Program-made: the position numbers and the translations under genes
Assembly (NCBI GenBank): GCA_017473745.1
Contig: JAFUJP010000037.1
Span: 1-41,502 of the forward strand
DNA from: Oscillospiraceae bacterium
GTDB taxonomy: Bacteria; Bacillota; Clostridia; Oscillospirales; Ruminococcaceae
Direction of reading: 5' to 3'
Length of the DNA stretch: 41,502 nucleotides
The notes under the pieces: generated by a model
Told to the model about the DNA's origin: nothing
What the model saw: only the letters and a program-made list of their open reading frames with translations
The model's database searches: none
Shown here: piece after piece, positions 31,398 through 39,230 of the stretch
How the letters are laid out: every line of letters starts with the position of its first letter
How positions within the stretch are numbered: the stretch's first letter is position 1

Positions 31398-32915
31398 GTG
31401 GAGAGCGAGAAAACCTATCTTTGCATAGACCTCAAGTCCTTTTATGCCTCGGTGGAGTGCGTCGAGAGAGGATTGGATCCGCTGACCACGAATCTTGTTG
31501 TTGCGGATAAATCCAGAACGGAAAAGACTATCTGCCTTGCTGTTTCGCCTTCAATGAAGAAGTACGGTATCCCGGGCAGAGCAAGGCTTTTTGAGGTCAT
31601 CCAGAAGGTCAAAGAGGTAAATGCTCAAAGGCGGAGGAAGACTCCCGGCAGAATGTTTGCAGGAAAGTCCTTTCATGCGAAAGAGTTAGAAAGGAATGCC
31701 CAGCTGGAACTTGACTACATCGTTGCACCGCCCAGAATGGCACTGTATATCGAATACAGCACCCGAATCTATAACGTCTATCTCAAGTATATAGCACCGG
31801 AAGATATCCACGTTTACTCCATAGACGAGGTTTTCATAGACCTGACTCCGTATCTTCCTCATTCCGTGCTCAACGCACATGAGTTTGCAATAATGATGAT
31901 AAAAGATGTGCTCAAGACCACGGGAATAACCGCAACGGCAGGCATTGGTACCAACATGTACCTTGCAAAGGTGGCTATGGATATCGTCGCAAAGAAGATG
32001 CCTGCGGATAAAGATGGAGTAAGGATTGCTGAACTTGATGAAATGAGCTACCGACGTCAGCTCTGGGGCCACAGACCCCTTCCGGATTTCTGGAGAATCG
32101 GTCATGGCTATGCTCAAAAACTTGAAGCAAACGGAATGTACACCATGGGAGATATTGCCAGGTGCTCGGTTGGCTGGCCGGAGAGTTATCATAACGAAGA
32201 ACTACTCTATAAACTCTTCGGAGTGAATGCGGAACTGCTCACAGACCACGCATGGGGCTGGGAGCCTTGCACCATAGAGGAGATAAAAGCATACCGTCCC
32301 GAAAATAACAGCATCAGCACCGGTCAGGTTTTGCAGCACCCATATGATTACGAGGGTACAAAACTCATCATAAAGGAGATGGCGGACCTGCTTGCGCTTG
32401 ACCTGGTGGAGAAAGGACTTGTCACGGATCAGATCGTGCTCACGGTGGGATATGACATCGAAAACCTTGCCAAAGATAACAGCTATTCCGGTGAAATCAA
32501 GACCGACTATTACGGCAGAAAAGTTCCGAAGCATGCTCACAGTACCGCAAACATTCGCAGATACACTTCTTCGTCGAAACTGATAACCGATGCCGTGCTC
32601 AAACTCTTTGACGAGATAATTGACAGAAAGCTTCTGACGAGGAGAGTAAACATAACCGCCGGCAGAGTGGTTGCGGAAGGCGCACTTAAGGAAGAAAAGC
32701 CCTTCCAGCAGCTCAACTTCTTCGAGGATTTTGCGGCAAAGGAAGAAAAACTCGCAAAAGAGAAAGCCGCTTTTGAAAGAGAAAAGCGGCAGCAGAAAGC
32801 TATTGCGGAAATCAAAAAGCGTTACGGAAAGAATGCCATTCTCAAAGGAATGAACTTTGAGGAAGGCGGCATGACCATAGACAGAAACGGACAGATAGGC
32901 GGGCACAGGGCGTAA
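31398..32915 (+). CDS. Y-family translesion DNA polymerase (UmuC-like)
   Basis: Begins at GTG 31398, ten bases after GGAAAGGA. 505 residues, longer than DinB and typical of UmuC-type polymerases of Gram-positive mobile elements. Catalytic motifs are CIDLKSFYASVECVERGLDP near the start (metal-binding Asp) and HVYSIDEVFIDLTPY (Asp-Glu pair). The helix-hairpin-helix region (TATAGIGTNMYLAKVAMDI) and the little-finger domain follow. A charged helix (EEKLAKEKAAFEREKRQQ) near the C terminus is an addition beyond the standard core. It copies past damaged bases. Its promoter carries a LexA box, so it should be damage-inducible. Usually such ICE genes sit next to a YolD partner, which here lies 1.8 kb away after an SDR/TetR pair. 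Confidence 0.93.
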   Translation: MESEKTYLCIDLKSFYASVECVERGLDPLTTNLVVADKSRTEKTICLAVSPSMKKYGIPGRARLFEVIQKVKEVNAQRRRKTPGRMFAGKSFHAKELERNAQLELDYIVAPPRMALYIEYSTRIYNVYLKYIAPEDIHVYSIDEVFIDLTPYLPHSVLNAHEFAIMMIKDVLKTTGITATAGIGTNMYLAKVAMDIVAKKMPADKDGVRIAELDEMSYRRQLWGHRPLPDFWRIGHGYAQKLEANGMYTMGDIARCSVGWPESYHNEELLYKLFGVNAELLTDHAWGWEPCTIEEIKAYRPENNSISTGQVLQHPYDYEGTKLIIKEMADLLALDLVEKGLVTDQIVLTVGYDIENLAKDNSYSGEIKTDYYGRKVPKHAHSTANIRRYTSSSKLITDAVLKLFDEIIDRKLLTRRVNITAGRVVAEGALKEEKPFQQLNFFEDFAAKEEKLAKEKAAFEREKRQQKAIAEIKKRYGKNAILKGMNFEEGGMTIDRNGQIGGHRA

Positions 32916-32953
32916 AAAAAGGAAGCTCTCGGCAATGCCAAGAGCTTCCTTCC
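32913..32953. terminator. Bidirectional terminator between polymerase and SDR genes
   Basis: AGGAAGCTCT (32920-32929) and AGAGCTTCCT (32941-32950) form a perfect stem. A run of seven A on the left gives a T run for leftward transcripts from the SDR gene, and T-rich sequence follows on the right for the polymerase gene. Confidence 0.8.
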
Positions 32954-32986
32954 GTTGGGGTATTAAAAGGTTTTTGTATTTATAAA

Positions 32987-33739
32987 TTACTGACATACTG
33001 CACCGCAGTCGATTACAAGTTCTGCACCGGTGATGGTTCTTGCCTCATCCGAAGCAAGGAAAAGAATGGCGTTTGCAATATCTCTCGGTTCGCTTATGTA
33101 AGGATAAAGAGGACAGCTTGCTTTAAGGGCTTCATTGTTCTCAAGGTTATCGCCATAGAAAGCTCTGAGAGGAGGAGTCATAATTGCACCGGGATGAACA
33201 GTGTTGCATCTGATTCCTTTGGGTGCGAGCTGAATTGCGGTATGTTTAGTGAATGCACGCATAGCACCTTTGGAAGCACTATAAGCAACACATCCGCCGT
33301 CTGCGGCACCACCTACAAGCCCGCCGATGGAGTCAACGTTTACAATGGAACCGCCACCGACTTTTTCCATTTCAGGGGCAACATATTTCATACCGAGAAC
33401 TGCGCCGAGAGAGTTTACGCTTTGAACTCTCATAAATTCTTCGGAAGTGATTGCAAGAACATTTTTATAAATAAAAATTGCCGCGTTGTTTACGAGAATA
33501 TCAATTTTTCCGAAAGCAGCAACAGCTTTTTCAACAACGTTTTTCCATTCTTCTTCAGAAGAAACATCTGCTCTTAAAGCGAGTACATTTTCATAATCCG
33601 CAAAAGTTTCTTTAAGTTTTTCTTCCTGTACATCGAGGGCAACAACGCTGCAGCCTTCTTCAACAAATCTGTCAACAATACCCTTGCCAAGTCCCTGGGC
33701 GGCACCGGTAACGATTGCTACTTTTCCATCAAGTCTCAT
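32987..33739 (-). CDS. Short-chain dehydrogenase/reductase
   Basis: Starts at ATG 33739, eight bases after GGAG; the in-frame ATG at 33745 is only two bases from it. 250 residues, the classical SDR length. The NAD(P)-binding motif TGAAQGLGKG is near residue 12, NNAA at about 88, and the catalytic Ser (VDSIGG) and YSASK pair at about 140-160, all intact. HPGAIMTPP follows as in many sterol- or sugar-alcohol-oxidising SDRs. An Asp (LDVQEE) at the end of the second beta strand favours NAD over NADP. The substrate is unknown. It lies downstream of a TetR-type gene on the same strand with a palindrome between them, which suggests regulation by that protein. Confidence 0.92.
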   Translation of the reverse strand: MRLDGKVAIVTGAAQGLGKGIVDRFVEEGCSVVALDVQEEKLKETFADYENVLALRADVSSEEEWKNVVEKAVAAFGKIDILVNNAAIFIYKNVLAITSEEFMRVQSVNSLGAVLGMKYVAPEMEKVGGGSIVNVDSIGGLVGGAADGGCVAYSASKGAMRAFTKHTAIQLAPKGIRCNTVHPGAIMTPPLRAFYGDNLENNEALKASCPLYPYISEPRDIANAILFLASDEARTITGAELVIDCGAVCQ

Positions 33740-33750
33740 TGTCATATCTC

Positions 33751-33775
33751 CATTGTTTTATCTTGTAAAACAATG
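33751..33775. promoter_or_regulatory. Perfect palindrome before the SDR gene, candidate TetR operator
   Basis: CATTGTTTTA (33751-33760) and TAAAACAATG (33766-33775) are perfect 10-base arms with a 5-base centre, located 11 bases upstream of the SDR start. The size fits a TetR-family operator, and the neighbouring upstream gene encodes such a regulator. Confidence 0.65.
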
Positions 33776-33856
33776 TTAAAACAAAAACATATATACAACA
33801 ATGAACAAAACCTCCGAATATATCTAAAATTGAACATGAAGAAGGCTTTTGTATAA

Positions 33857-34384
33857 TTAATATGATAAAAATTCTTTTGGGATAAGATCCTGTGACCACC
33901 GACAAACATCATCGGGAGAAGTTTTACAACCTTCGGAAACCCACTTTTTGAATTGATATACTTGTTGGAATGTAATAAGATCAAGTTTGAAAAGTTGTTC
34001 TTCCGAGAGTTCATTTTGTTTTGAATTATGGAGACAGTTCGTTTTATAGGCTAAATAGCTAAAGTCATAAAGGAACTCGCAGAAAGAATTTTGACCTTCG
34101 ACAAAAGCAATATTGGAAAAATAGCTTTTGTTTTCATAGATGAAATTAAGTATCTCAGTTGTTATAGAGATATGATTTGTTCCATCAAATTTTGAAAGGA
34201 TATTTTCGGTAACATATTCTTTGTAATATGTATTTACTACGTCGTATTTGTCGCTGAAATAGCGGTAAAACGTTCCGCGGGAAATTCCGGAAGTATCAAG
34301 GATATCCTGTACGGTAAGTTCATCAAATTTCTTTTTTTCGAGAAGTTGTTTTACTGTTACGATAAGCAGTTTTCGAGTGTTCAA
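33857..34384 (-). CDS. TetR/AcrR-family transcriptional regulator
   Basis: The start is uncertain. TTG at 34384 follows AGAAGGG at good spacing and opens NTRKLLIVTVKQLL, the usual TetR beginning. An ATG at 34438 would add 18 hydrophobic residues and has no ribosome site. The helix-turn-helix is LTVQDILDTSGISRGTFYRY followed by FSDKYDVVNTYY (residues 20-55). The remaining 115 residues form the variable ligand-binding and dimer domain. It lies upstream of the SDR gene on the same strand, with a 10+5+10 palindrome in between. The likely scheme is repression of the SDR gene lifted by an SDR substrate. Confidence 0.88.
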   Translation of the reverse strand: MNTRKLLIVTVKQLLEKKKFDELTVQDILDTSGISRGTFYRYFSDKYDVVNTYYKEYVTENILSKFDGTNHISITTEILNFIYENKSYFSNIAFVEGQNSFCEFLYDFSYLAYKTNCLHNSKQNELSEEQLFKLDLITFQQVYQFKKWVSEGCKTSPDDVCRWSQDLIPKEFLSY

Positions 34385-34474
34385 AATATCACGCCCTTCT
34401 GCTATTAGAATAACCTTTTGAACATAAAAAATCAACATTTAAAGACAATAATAAAATAACCGGGAGGCTTTACT

Positions 34475-34681
34475 ATGTTAGCAAAGAGGTTCCTGGGGAT
34501 GATTTTTGGGGATAATAAAGAATACGAAAAGGAGAAGAAAAAGTACGAAGGCTTGCCAAAAGGCTGTTGGCACTGCAAACTTCTCGGTATGTGCCGAAGG
34601 CCGAAAGAGGAAGGCTGGAAGTGTTACCGCGGGTGTCTGATTATGAATGCCTGCAAGGGAAGAAGGGATTCGTGTGGATAA
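34475..34681 (+). CDS. Small cysteine-rich protein, 68 aa
   Basis: The ATG at 34475 follows GGGAGG at good spacing. It begins with a short helix (MLAKRFLGMIFG), has a basic middle (EYEKEKKKYEG), then a Cys-rich part: GCWHCKLLGMCRRPKEEGW and CYRGC plus two more Cys, seven in all, suggesting a zinc-binding knuckle. I do not know the family by name, but proteins of this kind sit beside YolD genes in Firmicutes mobile elements. Its stop overlaps the start of the YolD-like gene, so they are translationally coupled. Confidence 0.7.
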   Translation: MLAKRFLGMIFGDNKEYEKEKKKYEGLPKGCWHCKLLGMCRRPKEEGWKCYRGCLIMNACKGRRDSCG

Positions 34682-35102
34682 CGGCAGGGAATTCCATAAA
34701 TACGAGGACGTAATCAACCGGCAGCACCCTACATCGAAGATACACCCGAGAATGTCGAGAACAAACCGAGCGGCGCAGTTTGCTCCTTTTGCGGCTCTTA
34801 CCGGCTATGAAGAATCCATCGAGGAAACCGCAAGGCTTACTGACCGAAAAATTGAACTGAGCGAAGATGAAATAGAGGAAATCAACGCCAAATTGAATTC
34901 CATTCAGGAGCACATAAAAGAACGTCCGGAAGTTACCATAACCTACTTTCAGCCTGATGAGAGAAAAGAAGGTGGGGAATATATTACTGTGACTGGGAGG
35001 GTAAGGTGGATTGATGAGGTTAATGGGGTTGTGGTGTTTGAAGAAGAAACATCATTAAAAATAATGTCAATAGTTGAGGTAAAAGAAGAAGGTTCTGCTT
35101 AA
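34674..35102 (+). CDS. YolD-like protein
   Basis: I choose GTG 34674, which follows AAGAAGGG and overlaps the preceding stop by eight bases; the frame is open upstream to an ATG at 34647 within the earlier gene. The 142-residue product has the YolD hallmark HPRMSRTNRAAQFAPFAALT followed by GYEESIEE (about residues 23-50) and a C-terminal beta part (GRVRWIDEVNGVVVFEE). YolD-like proteins accompany Y-family polymerases in Bacilli and Clostridia and are thought to act with them, as UmuD-like partners or anchors. Here the polymerase is separated by the SDR/TetR pair. Its end overlaps the convergent nucleotidyltransferase gene. Confidence 0.85.
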   Translation: MDNGREFHKYEDVINRQHPTSKIHPRMSRTNRAAQFAPFAALTGYEESIEETARLTDRKIELSEDEIEEINAKLNSIQEHIKERPEVTITYFQPDERKEGGEYITVTGRVRWIDEVNGVVVFEEETSLKIMSIVEVKEEGSA

Positions 35103-35118
35103 TTTGCGGAACCTTCTT
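35086..35118. terminator. Shared terminator of two convergent genes
   Basis: AAGAAGGTTC (35086-35095) and GAACCTTCTT (35109-35118) form a 10-base stem that covers the last codons of both the YolD-like gene and the nucleotidyltransferase gene, whose ends overlap by four bases. Confidence 0.6.
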
Positions 35119-35434
35119 TGTAAATTGAAATCATTTCATTAAAGACATTTTCTCTAAAATATTTTTCACTTGGCATTTGAATGCTTTGGTATATAGAATC
35201 AAGGGTTATAACATCAATCTTTTTATTAAACGCTTTTTCTAACTCGCAATATACTTCTGCAAGCTGGAACAAACTTTTTATTTCTGTTTCAGCACGGTCA
35301 ATTATAAGGTCAATATCACTCGTATCGGTTGCTTCATTTCGTGCATAAGATCCGAAAAGATAAATGGTTTTAATATTAAAATTTTGTGCGATGGGGGAAA
35401 CAATTTGTTTTATTTCATCGAGGGTATATATCAT
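35099..35434 (-). CDS. Minimal nucleotidyltransferase (MNT-type) protein
   Basis: 111 residues, almost entirely an NTP_transf_2 domain. YLFGSYARNEATDTSDIDL carries the GSxxR and D-x-D metal-binding motifs (residues 25-43), and KKIDVITLDSI is the third-carboxylate strand. MNT proteins usually pair with a HEPN partner as toxin-antitoxin or nucleotide-modifying systems, modifying the toxin. No HEPN gene is adjacent; the upstream partner (12 bases away, same strand) is a retropepsin-like protein instead. It could be an orphan antitoxin or have another target. Confidence 0.85.
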   Translation of the reverse strand: MIYTLDEIKQIVSPIAQNFNIKTIYLFGSYARNEATDTSDIDLIIDRAETEIKSLFQLAEVYCELEKAFNKKIDVITLDSIYQSIQMPSEKYFRENVFNEMISIYKEGSAN

Positions 35435-35446
35435 AAAAACTCCTGA

Positions 35447-35866
35447 TTATTGTGTAGAAAGAGATTCATCTTTTGGTGGTATGGTAAAACTAAATTCAAC
35501 AAGGTTTTCGTAATTTGTTATCTCAAAACTACCGCGAGAAATGATATCGTTTCCGATAACAACATCAACTTTCTTCTCCGTCAAATCAGCTTTCATAAAG
35601 GAAACGTCAATAAAAGTAATTTCATCGGATAAAGAAACGCTTACGGAAAAGAATTCTTTTTCAATAACAATATCTTTAGAAACGAACTTTTCTTTGCTCT
35701 TTTGAAGAGGATTTATCAAATTGATTGTTTCAGCAGAAATCAAACTTTGAGGAGAAGATGGATCCCAAAGCGCTTTGGCAGTAGTCATGCTACTTTTTCC
35801 GCCAACAGCTATGTATGATTCCAAAGGCTTATTCAGTTGACTGTAATGTGTAACAACAAAACTCAT
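35447..35866 (-). CDS. Retropepsin-like (aspartyl-protease-fold) protein, degenerate active site
   Basis: 139 residues. ALWDPSSPQSLISAETI has the position and flavour of the retropepsin D-T/S-G-A motif, but with D-P-S-S in its place. VDVVIGNDIISRGSFEITN, ending LVEFSFTIPP, matches the second half of this fold (hydrophobic-hydrophobic-G-x-D). Bacterial members are common on phages and ICEs, and their function is not known. The altered motif makes protease activity doubtful. The gene is followed after 12 bases by the MNT gene on the same strand, so they are probably one operon. Confidence 0.6.
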   Translation of the reverse strand: MSFVVTHYSQLNKPLESYIAVGGKSSMTTAKALWDPSSPQSLISAETINLINPLQKSKEKFVSKDIVIEKEFFSVSVSLSDEITFIDVSFMKADLTEKKVDVVIGNDIISRGSFEITNYENLVEFSFTIPPKDESLSTQ

Positions 35867-36007
35867 ACATAACTCCTTCTACTTTTTATTACTTATATTT
35901 TATACTTCGTAATATACAAAGTCAAATGTATGATGCAAAAACGGACATGACGAGAAAAATGTGCGGATACGGATGTGATATTCATGGAAAAATGTGTGAT
36001 AATAGTG

Positions 36008-36036
36008 TTGAAGTGGCCGGAATTTTGTGGTATGAT
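36008..36036 (+). promoter_or_regulatory. Promoter of the DUF4143 ATPase gene
   Basis: TTGAAG (36008-36013) and TATGAT (36031-36036) with a 17-base spacer, 30 bases before the ATG at 36066. It is a good sigma-A match. Confidence 0.65.
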
Positions 36037-36065
36037 GTGTTTGTAATAAAAGCGAGGTGTTTCTT

Positions 36066-37409
36066 ATGTCAAGACTTACAAGAAAAATAGATTCTTTTTT
36101 AATTGACTGGAAAAACAATTCGGAAAGACGACCTCTTATCGTAAAAGGTGCTCGTCAGATTGGTAAAACTGATGCAATTAGTCATTTTGCAAAAAATAAT
36201 TATAAATCTGTTGTTGAAATCAATTTTGTGTTGCAAAAACAGTATAAAGATATTTTTGATGATGGATTTGAAGTTGATACGATTATAAAAAATATTTCTC
36301 TTAAGAATCCTGATTTCGAGTTTCCGGCAGGAGAAACGCTTATTTTTTTTGATGAAATTCAAGATTGTATTAATTGTGCAACAAGTCTTAAATCATTTAA
36401 AATTGACGGCAGATTTGATGTAATTTGTTCCGGCTCATTGATGGGTATTAACTACAATGAGATTGAATCTAATAGTGTTGGATACAAGGAAGACTATGAA
36501 ATGTATTCACTCGATTTTGAAGAATATCTTTGGGCCAAAGGCTATAAAGCGGAACAAATTGAGGAGCTTTATCAAAAGTTGAGAACAAAAACTGCGCTTT
36601 CAACTGTGGAATATGATGTTATGCTCGAAAATTTTAGAGAGTATATGGTACTTGGTGGTATGCCTGAAGTTGTGTTTTCATTTATAACCCAAAAGAATTA
36701 TAGTGGAACTCTTAAACTACAGAAACAATTGCTTCTTGACTACGAAGAAGATATTACTAAGTATGCTCATGGTCTCGATAAAGGCAGAATACTTGATATC
36801 TACAGAAAAATACCCGTTTTCCTTGGTAAGGATAATAAGAAATTCCAAATCTCAAAGGTAAGATCCGGCGCACGAAGCAGGGATTATGTGGGAACAGTTG
36901 ACTGGCTCAATAATGCGGGTATTATAAATGTGTGCTATTGCATGTCTTCTCCAGAATTACCGCTGAAAGGAAATTATAATCCGGATAATTATAAAATTTA
37001 TTATCGCGATACAGGGTTACTTGTTGCTTCGCTCGATGAGGAGGCGCAACAGGATCTTCGTAATAATAAAAATTTCAACACATATAAAGGTGCTTTATAT
37101 GAAAATATGGTTGCTGATATGTTGGTAAAACAGGGATATAATCTTTATTTTTACCGCAATGATAAAGGCACCATTGAAATGGACTTTTTTGTTCGCGATG
37201 CAGATTCACTTATTCCTGTTGAGGTTAAAGCAAATAATGCATCAACACCTTCACTGAACTCGCTTATAGAAAAAGATGATTATGGTGATATTAAATATGG
37301 AATCAAACTTGCAAACAAAAACATTGGTTTTAATGGCAAATTTTATACAATCCCATATTTTCTTACCTTTATGTTAAAAAGATTTCTTAGAGATAACTTT
37401 TTAGATTAA
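36066..37409 (+). CDS. AAA ATPase with DUF4143 domain
   Basis: Starts at ATG 36066, eight bases after GAGGTG; GTG 36057 overlaps that site. 447 residues: an AAA_14 P-loop domain with Walker A GARQIGKTDAISHF (about residue 30) and Walker B LIFFDEIQDC (about 95), then a DUF4143 domain at about 230-400 (AGIINVCYCMSSPELPLKGN, KIYYRDTGLLVASL, EVKANN) related to restriction-endonuclease-like folds. The family is widespread in anaerobes and of unclear role, often repeated in one genome. The gene is AT-rich compared with the operon at 4-31 kb and sits alone with its own promoter and terminator. Confidence 0.9.
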   Translation: MSRLTRKIDSFLIDWKNNSERRPLIVKGARQIGKTDAISHFAKNNYKSVVEINFVLQKQYKDIFDDGFEVDTIIKNISLKNPDFEFPAGETLIFFDEIQDCINCATSLKSFKIDGRFDVICSGSLMGINYNEIESNSVGYKEDYEMYSLDFEEYLWAKGYKAEQIEELYQKLRTKTALSTVEYDVMLENFREYMVLGGMPEVVFSFITQKNYSGTLKLQKQLLLDYEEDITKYAHGLDKGRILDIYRKIPVFLGKDNKKFQISKVRSGARSRDYVGTVDWLNNAGIINVCYCMSSPELPLKGNYNPDNYKIYYRDTGLLVASLDEEAQQDLRNNKNFNTYKGALYENMVADMLVKQGYNLYFYRNDKGTIEMDFFVRDADSLIPVEVKANNASTPSLNSLIEKDDYGDIKYGIKLANKNIGFNGKFYTIPYFLTFMLKRFLRDNFLD

Positions 37410-37416
37410 ATAATAT

Positions 37417-37460
37417 AAACATACCCCCGTCTTTGATTATGTAAAGATGGGGGTATGTTT
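37417..37460. terminator. Strong bidirectional terminator
   Basis: AAACATACCCCCGTCTTT (37417-37434) pairs with AAAGATGGGGGTATGTTT (37443-37460), 18 bases with one G-U pair. It separates the ATPase gene from the convergent DUF6809 gene. Confidence 0.85.
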
Positions 37461-37481
37461 ATATAAAAATGATTATTTGAT

Positions 37482-37784
37482 TTATTTTTCTTTTAAGTAA
37501 TTATCAACAGATAATTTTTTTTCACAGAAAGTATCAATTGCAAAACATGCTCCAAGGCGAAAACCAGCAATAAAATTGTTAAGATTCGTTTCTCCGTTTA
37601 CAATGCCTGCTGCATCAACGAATTCTAAAAATTTTTTCTTATATTCATCAGGTAATGATTTTAGTAAATAATCCTCATTTTCACTCATTATGTAAAGTTC
37701 TTTTTTTATATTACGGTTATCTTTACACAGGTTTTCACGAGGATCAATGTTATTATAATATAATTCTTCGATAAAGTTAGTCAT
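37482..37784 (-). CDS. DUF6809-like hypothetical protein, 100 aa
   Basis: A ribosome site GAGGTG precedes the ATG at 37784. The beginning FIEELYYNNIDPRE and the later FIAGFRLGACFAIDTF match a small helical protein family (DUF6809) common in Firmicutes genomes and mobile elements, with no known function. It lies 20 bases after the metallophosphoesterase gene at 37805-38389 on the same strand, so the two are probably co-transcribed. Confidence 0.7.
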   Translation of the reverse strand: MTNFIEELYYNNIDPRENLCKDNRNIKKELYIMSENEDYLLKSLPDEYKKKFLEFVDAAGIVNGETNLNNFIAGFRLGACFAIDTFCEKKLSVDNYLKEK

Positions 37785-37804
37785 TAGCGCACCTCGTCAA
37801 TTTG

Positions 37805-38389
37805 TTATTCTGCGATATGAACGGCTTTTCCATGTTTTATTATTTCATCCAATGTAACGGGTTCGTAGTCCCAAAGCATACACCCAACGTTATAAATCTC
37901 ATTTCTACAACCGATATCATTTAAATGGCTAGCTAAGATAATTTCATAATCGGATTCTAAAGAGCAATGCGAATGTGCATGTAAATGAATTGCTTTATTC
38001 CGATGTCCGTTATACATAGGAATAAAATAATGAGAGAGAATACAACGTCTTACAGTTCCATCTTCCAATGTAACGCAAATATCGTCATAGTCTTTTACAT
38101 CTGCAAGAGCTTCTTTAACCTTTGAATTAATAAGAAATCCATCATGATTTCCCTTAATAAGGATTATTCGACCGTTAAGGCTTTTTATTATTTTATGCGC
38201 ATCATTGTTTCTAGTTTTCCAAATCATATCACCAAGAACATAGACCAAATCATCTTTACCAACTTTTGCATTCCATCTTTTGATTAGTTCCGCATCCATA
38301 TCTTCAACAGATTTGAATGGCCTATCATCAAAAGCTATAACATTTTCATGTCCGAAATGCAAATCTCCTGTAAAAAATACTTTTCCCAT
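37805..38389 (-). CDS. Calcineurin-like metallophosphoesterase, 194 aa
   Basis: I start at ATG 38389, one base after the stop of the upstream gene and at proper distance from GGAAGGA; an ATG at 38398 is too close to that site. Metal ligands are visible in order: FFTGDLHFGHENV (Asp, His), YVLGDMIW (Asp), IKGNHDG (Asn, His), and later LHAHSHC (His pair). The size and YNVGCMLWDYEPV end fit small single-domain phosphoesterases that act on nucleotides or phosphoproteins. The target is unknown. It follows a second metallophosphoesterase gene directly. Confidence 0.9.
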   Translation of the reverse strand: MGKVFFTGDLHFGHENVIAFDDRPFKSVEDMDAELIKRWNAKVGKDDLVYVLGDMIWKTRNNDAHKIIKSLNGRIILIKGNHDGFLINSKVKEALADVKDYDDICVTLEDGTVRRCILSHYFIPMYNGHRNKAIHLHAHSHCSLESDYEIILASHLNDIGCRNEIYNVGCMLWDYEPVTLDEIIKHGKAVHIAE

Positions 38390-38390
38390 A

Positions 38391-39167
38391 TTATCCATTC
38401 CTTCCTAAAAACTCATCTTCAATTACAAGAATATTAACCCTACCGGAATAAGTAGTACAACCATCAATAGCGATAATACCTTTGTCGTAATATGGAGAAA
38501 AATCTGCACCTTCTCCAAACTCGTAATAATCATTGCCTTTCAAATCACCGGCAGGTCGATGGTATCTTGCTTTACCCCAAGTGGTGTGAAAGTGACCACA
38601 TACAATAGTTTTATTTTCTTCGATAATTCCTTCATGTGCAAGCTGCATACCGTTATGCCATCTCGCTTCTGCCCAACCTTTTTCGTCTGCATTTCTCCAT
38701 TCGGGATTATATTTATAAGTTCTGTATCTTGCCCAATGTGGATAATCTTCAAAACAACTTACAGCAATCCAGCCATGAACAAAAATGAATTTTTCTGTTT
38801 CAAAATAGTTAAACATTTTGTTGAATAGAGGAGAAACCCTATCATAAGCTGAATCAAATTCACACAAATCATTTGAAAGCTGCCAAATAGTTTTGTCAGT
38901 ACCATTGTGTATATCATGGCGTTCCGAAAAACCTCTGTTTAGTGCATCCATTAGCATGTCCTCATGATTGCCTTTAATCAGAATAGTTCGTTCCGAATTT
39001 AAGAGAAAATCTAGCATTTCAGAATTACCATCACCACGGTCAAAGTTATCTCCGCAAGAAATAAGCCAGTGTTCCGGATTGTTTTTATCATAACCAGCTT
39101 CATCAAGAGCTTTTGTAAATTCATCATAAAACCCATGAACATCGCTAAATACAAAAAACTTTGGCAT
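38391..39167 (-). CDS. Calcineurin-like metallophosphoesterase, 258 aa
   Basis: AAGGAGGTG precedes the ATG at 39167 and is part of a hairpin. Metal-binding motifs FVFSDVHGFYDEF, SCGDNFDRGDGN, LIKGNHEDML and CGHFHTTWGK are intact. FDRGDGNSEMLDF and the order of motifs resemble the Ser/Thr phosphatase / diadenosine tetraphosphatase (ApaH/PrpE-like) branch. It sits just upstream of a second phosphoesterase gene, with one base between stop and start. Their function in the mobile element is not clear. Confidence 0.9.
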   Translation of the reverse strand: MPKFFVFSDVHGFYDEFTKALDEAGYDKNNPEHWLISCGDNFDRGDGNSEMLDFLLNSERTILIKGNHEDMLMDALNRGFSERHDIHNGTDKTIWQLSNDLCEFDSAYDRVSPLFNKMFNYFETEKFIFVHGWIAVSCFEDYPHWARYRTYKYNPEWRNADEKGWAEARWHNGMQLAHEGIIEENKTIVCGHFHTTWGKARYHRPAGDLKGNDYYEFGEGADFSPYYDKGIIAIDGCTTYSGRVNILVIEDEFLGRNG

Positions 39168-39180
39168 AAAAAATACACCT

Positions 39181-39204
39181 CCTTATGCCGAGATTAGCAT
39201 AAGG
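39181..39204 (-). promoter_or_regulatory. Hairpin overlapping the ribosome site of the first phosphoesterase gene
   Basis: CCTTATGC (39181-39188) and GCATAAGG (39197-39204) are perfect arms. In the leftward transcript the second arm leads into AAGGAGGTG, so folding would partly cover the ribosome site. A T run follows, so it may also end the transcript of the hydrolase gene upstream. Confidence 0.5.
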
Positions 39205-39230
39205 AAGTGTAAATGGCAAATGTGCGAATT

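Noticed and set aside
35099-35866. Classical MNT-HEPN toxin-antitoxin pair
   Set aside because: The neighbour lacks the HEPN R-x4-6-H motif and is not a helical bundle; it resembles a retropepsin instead.
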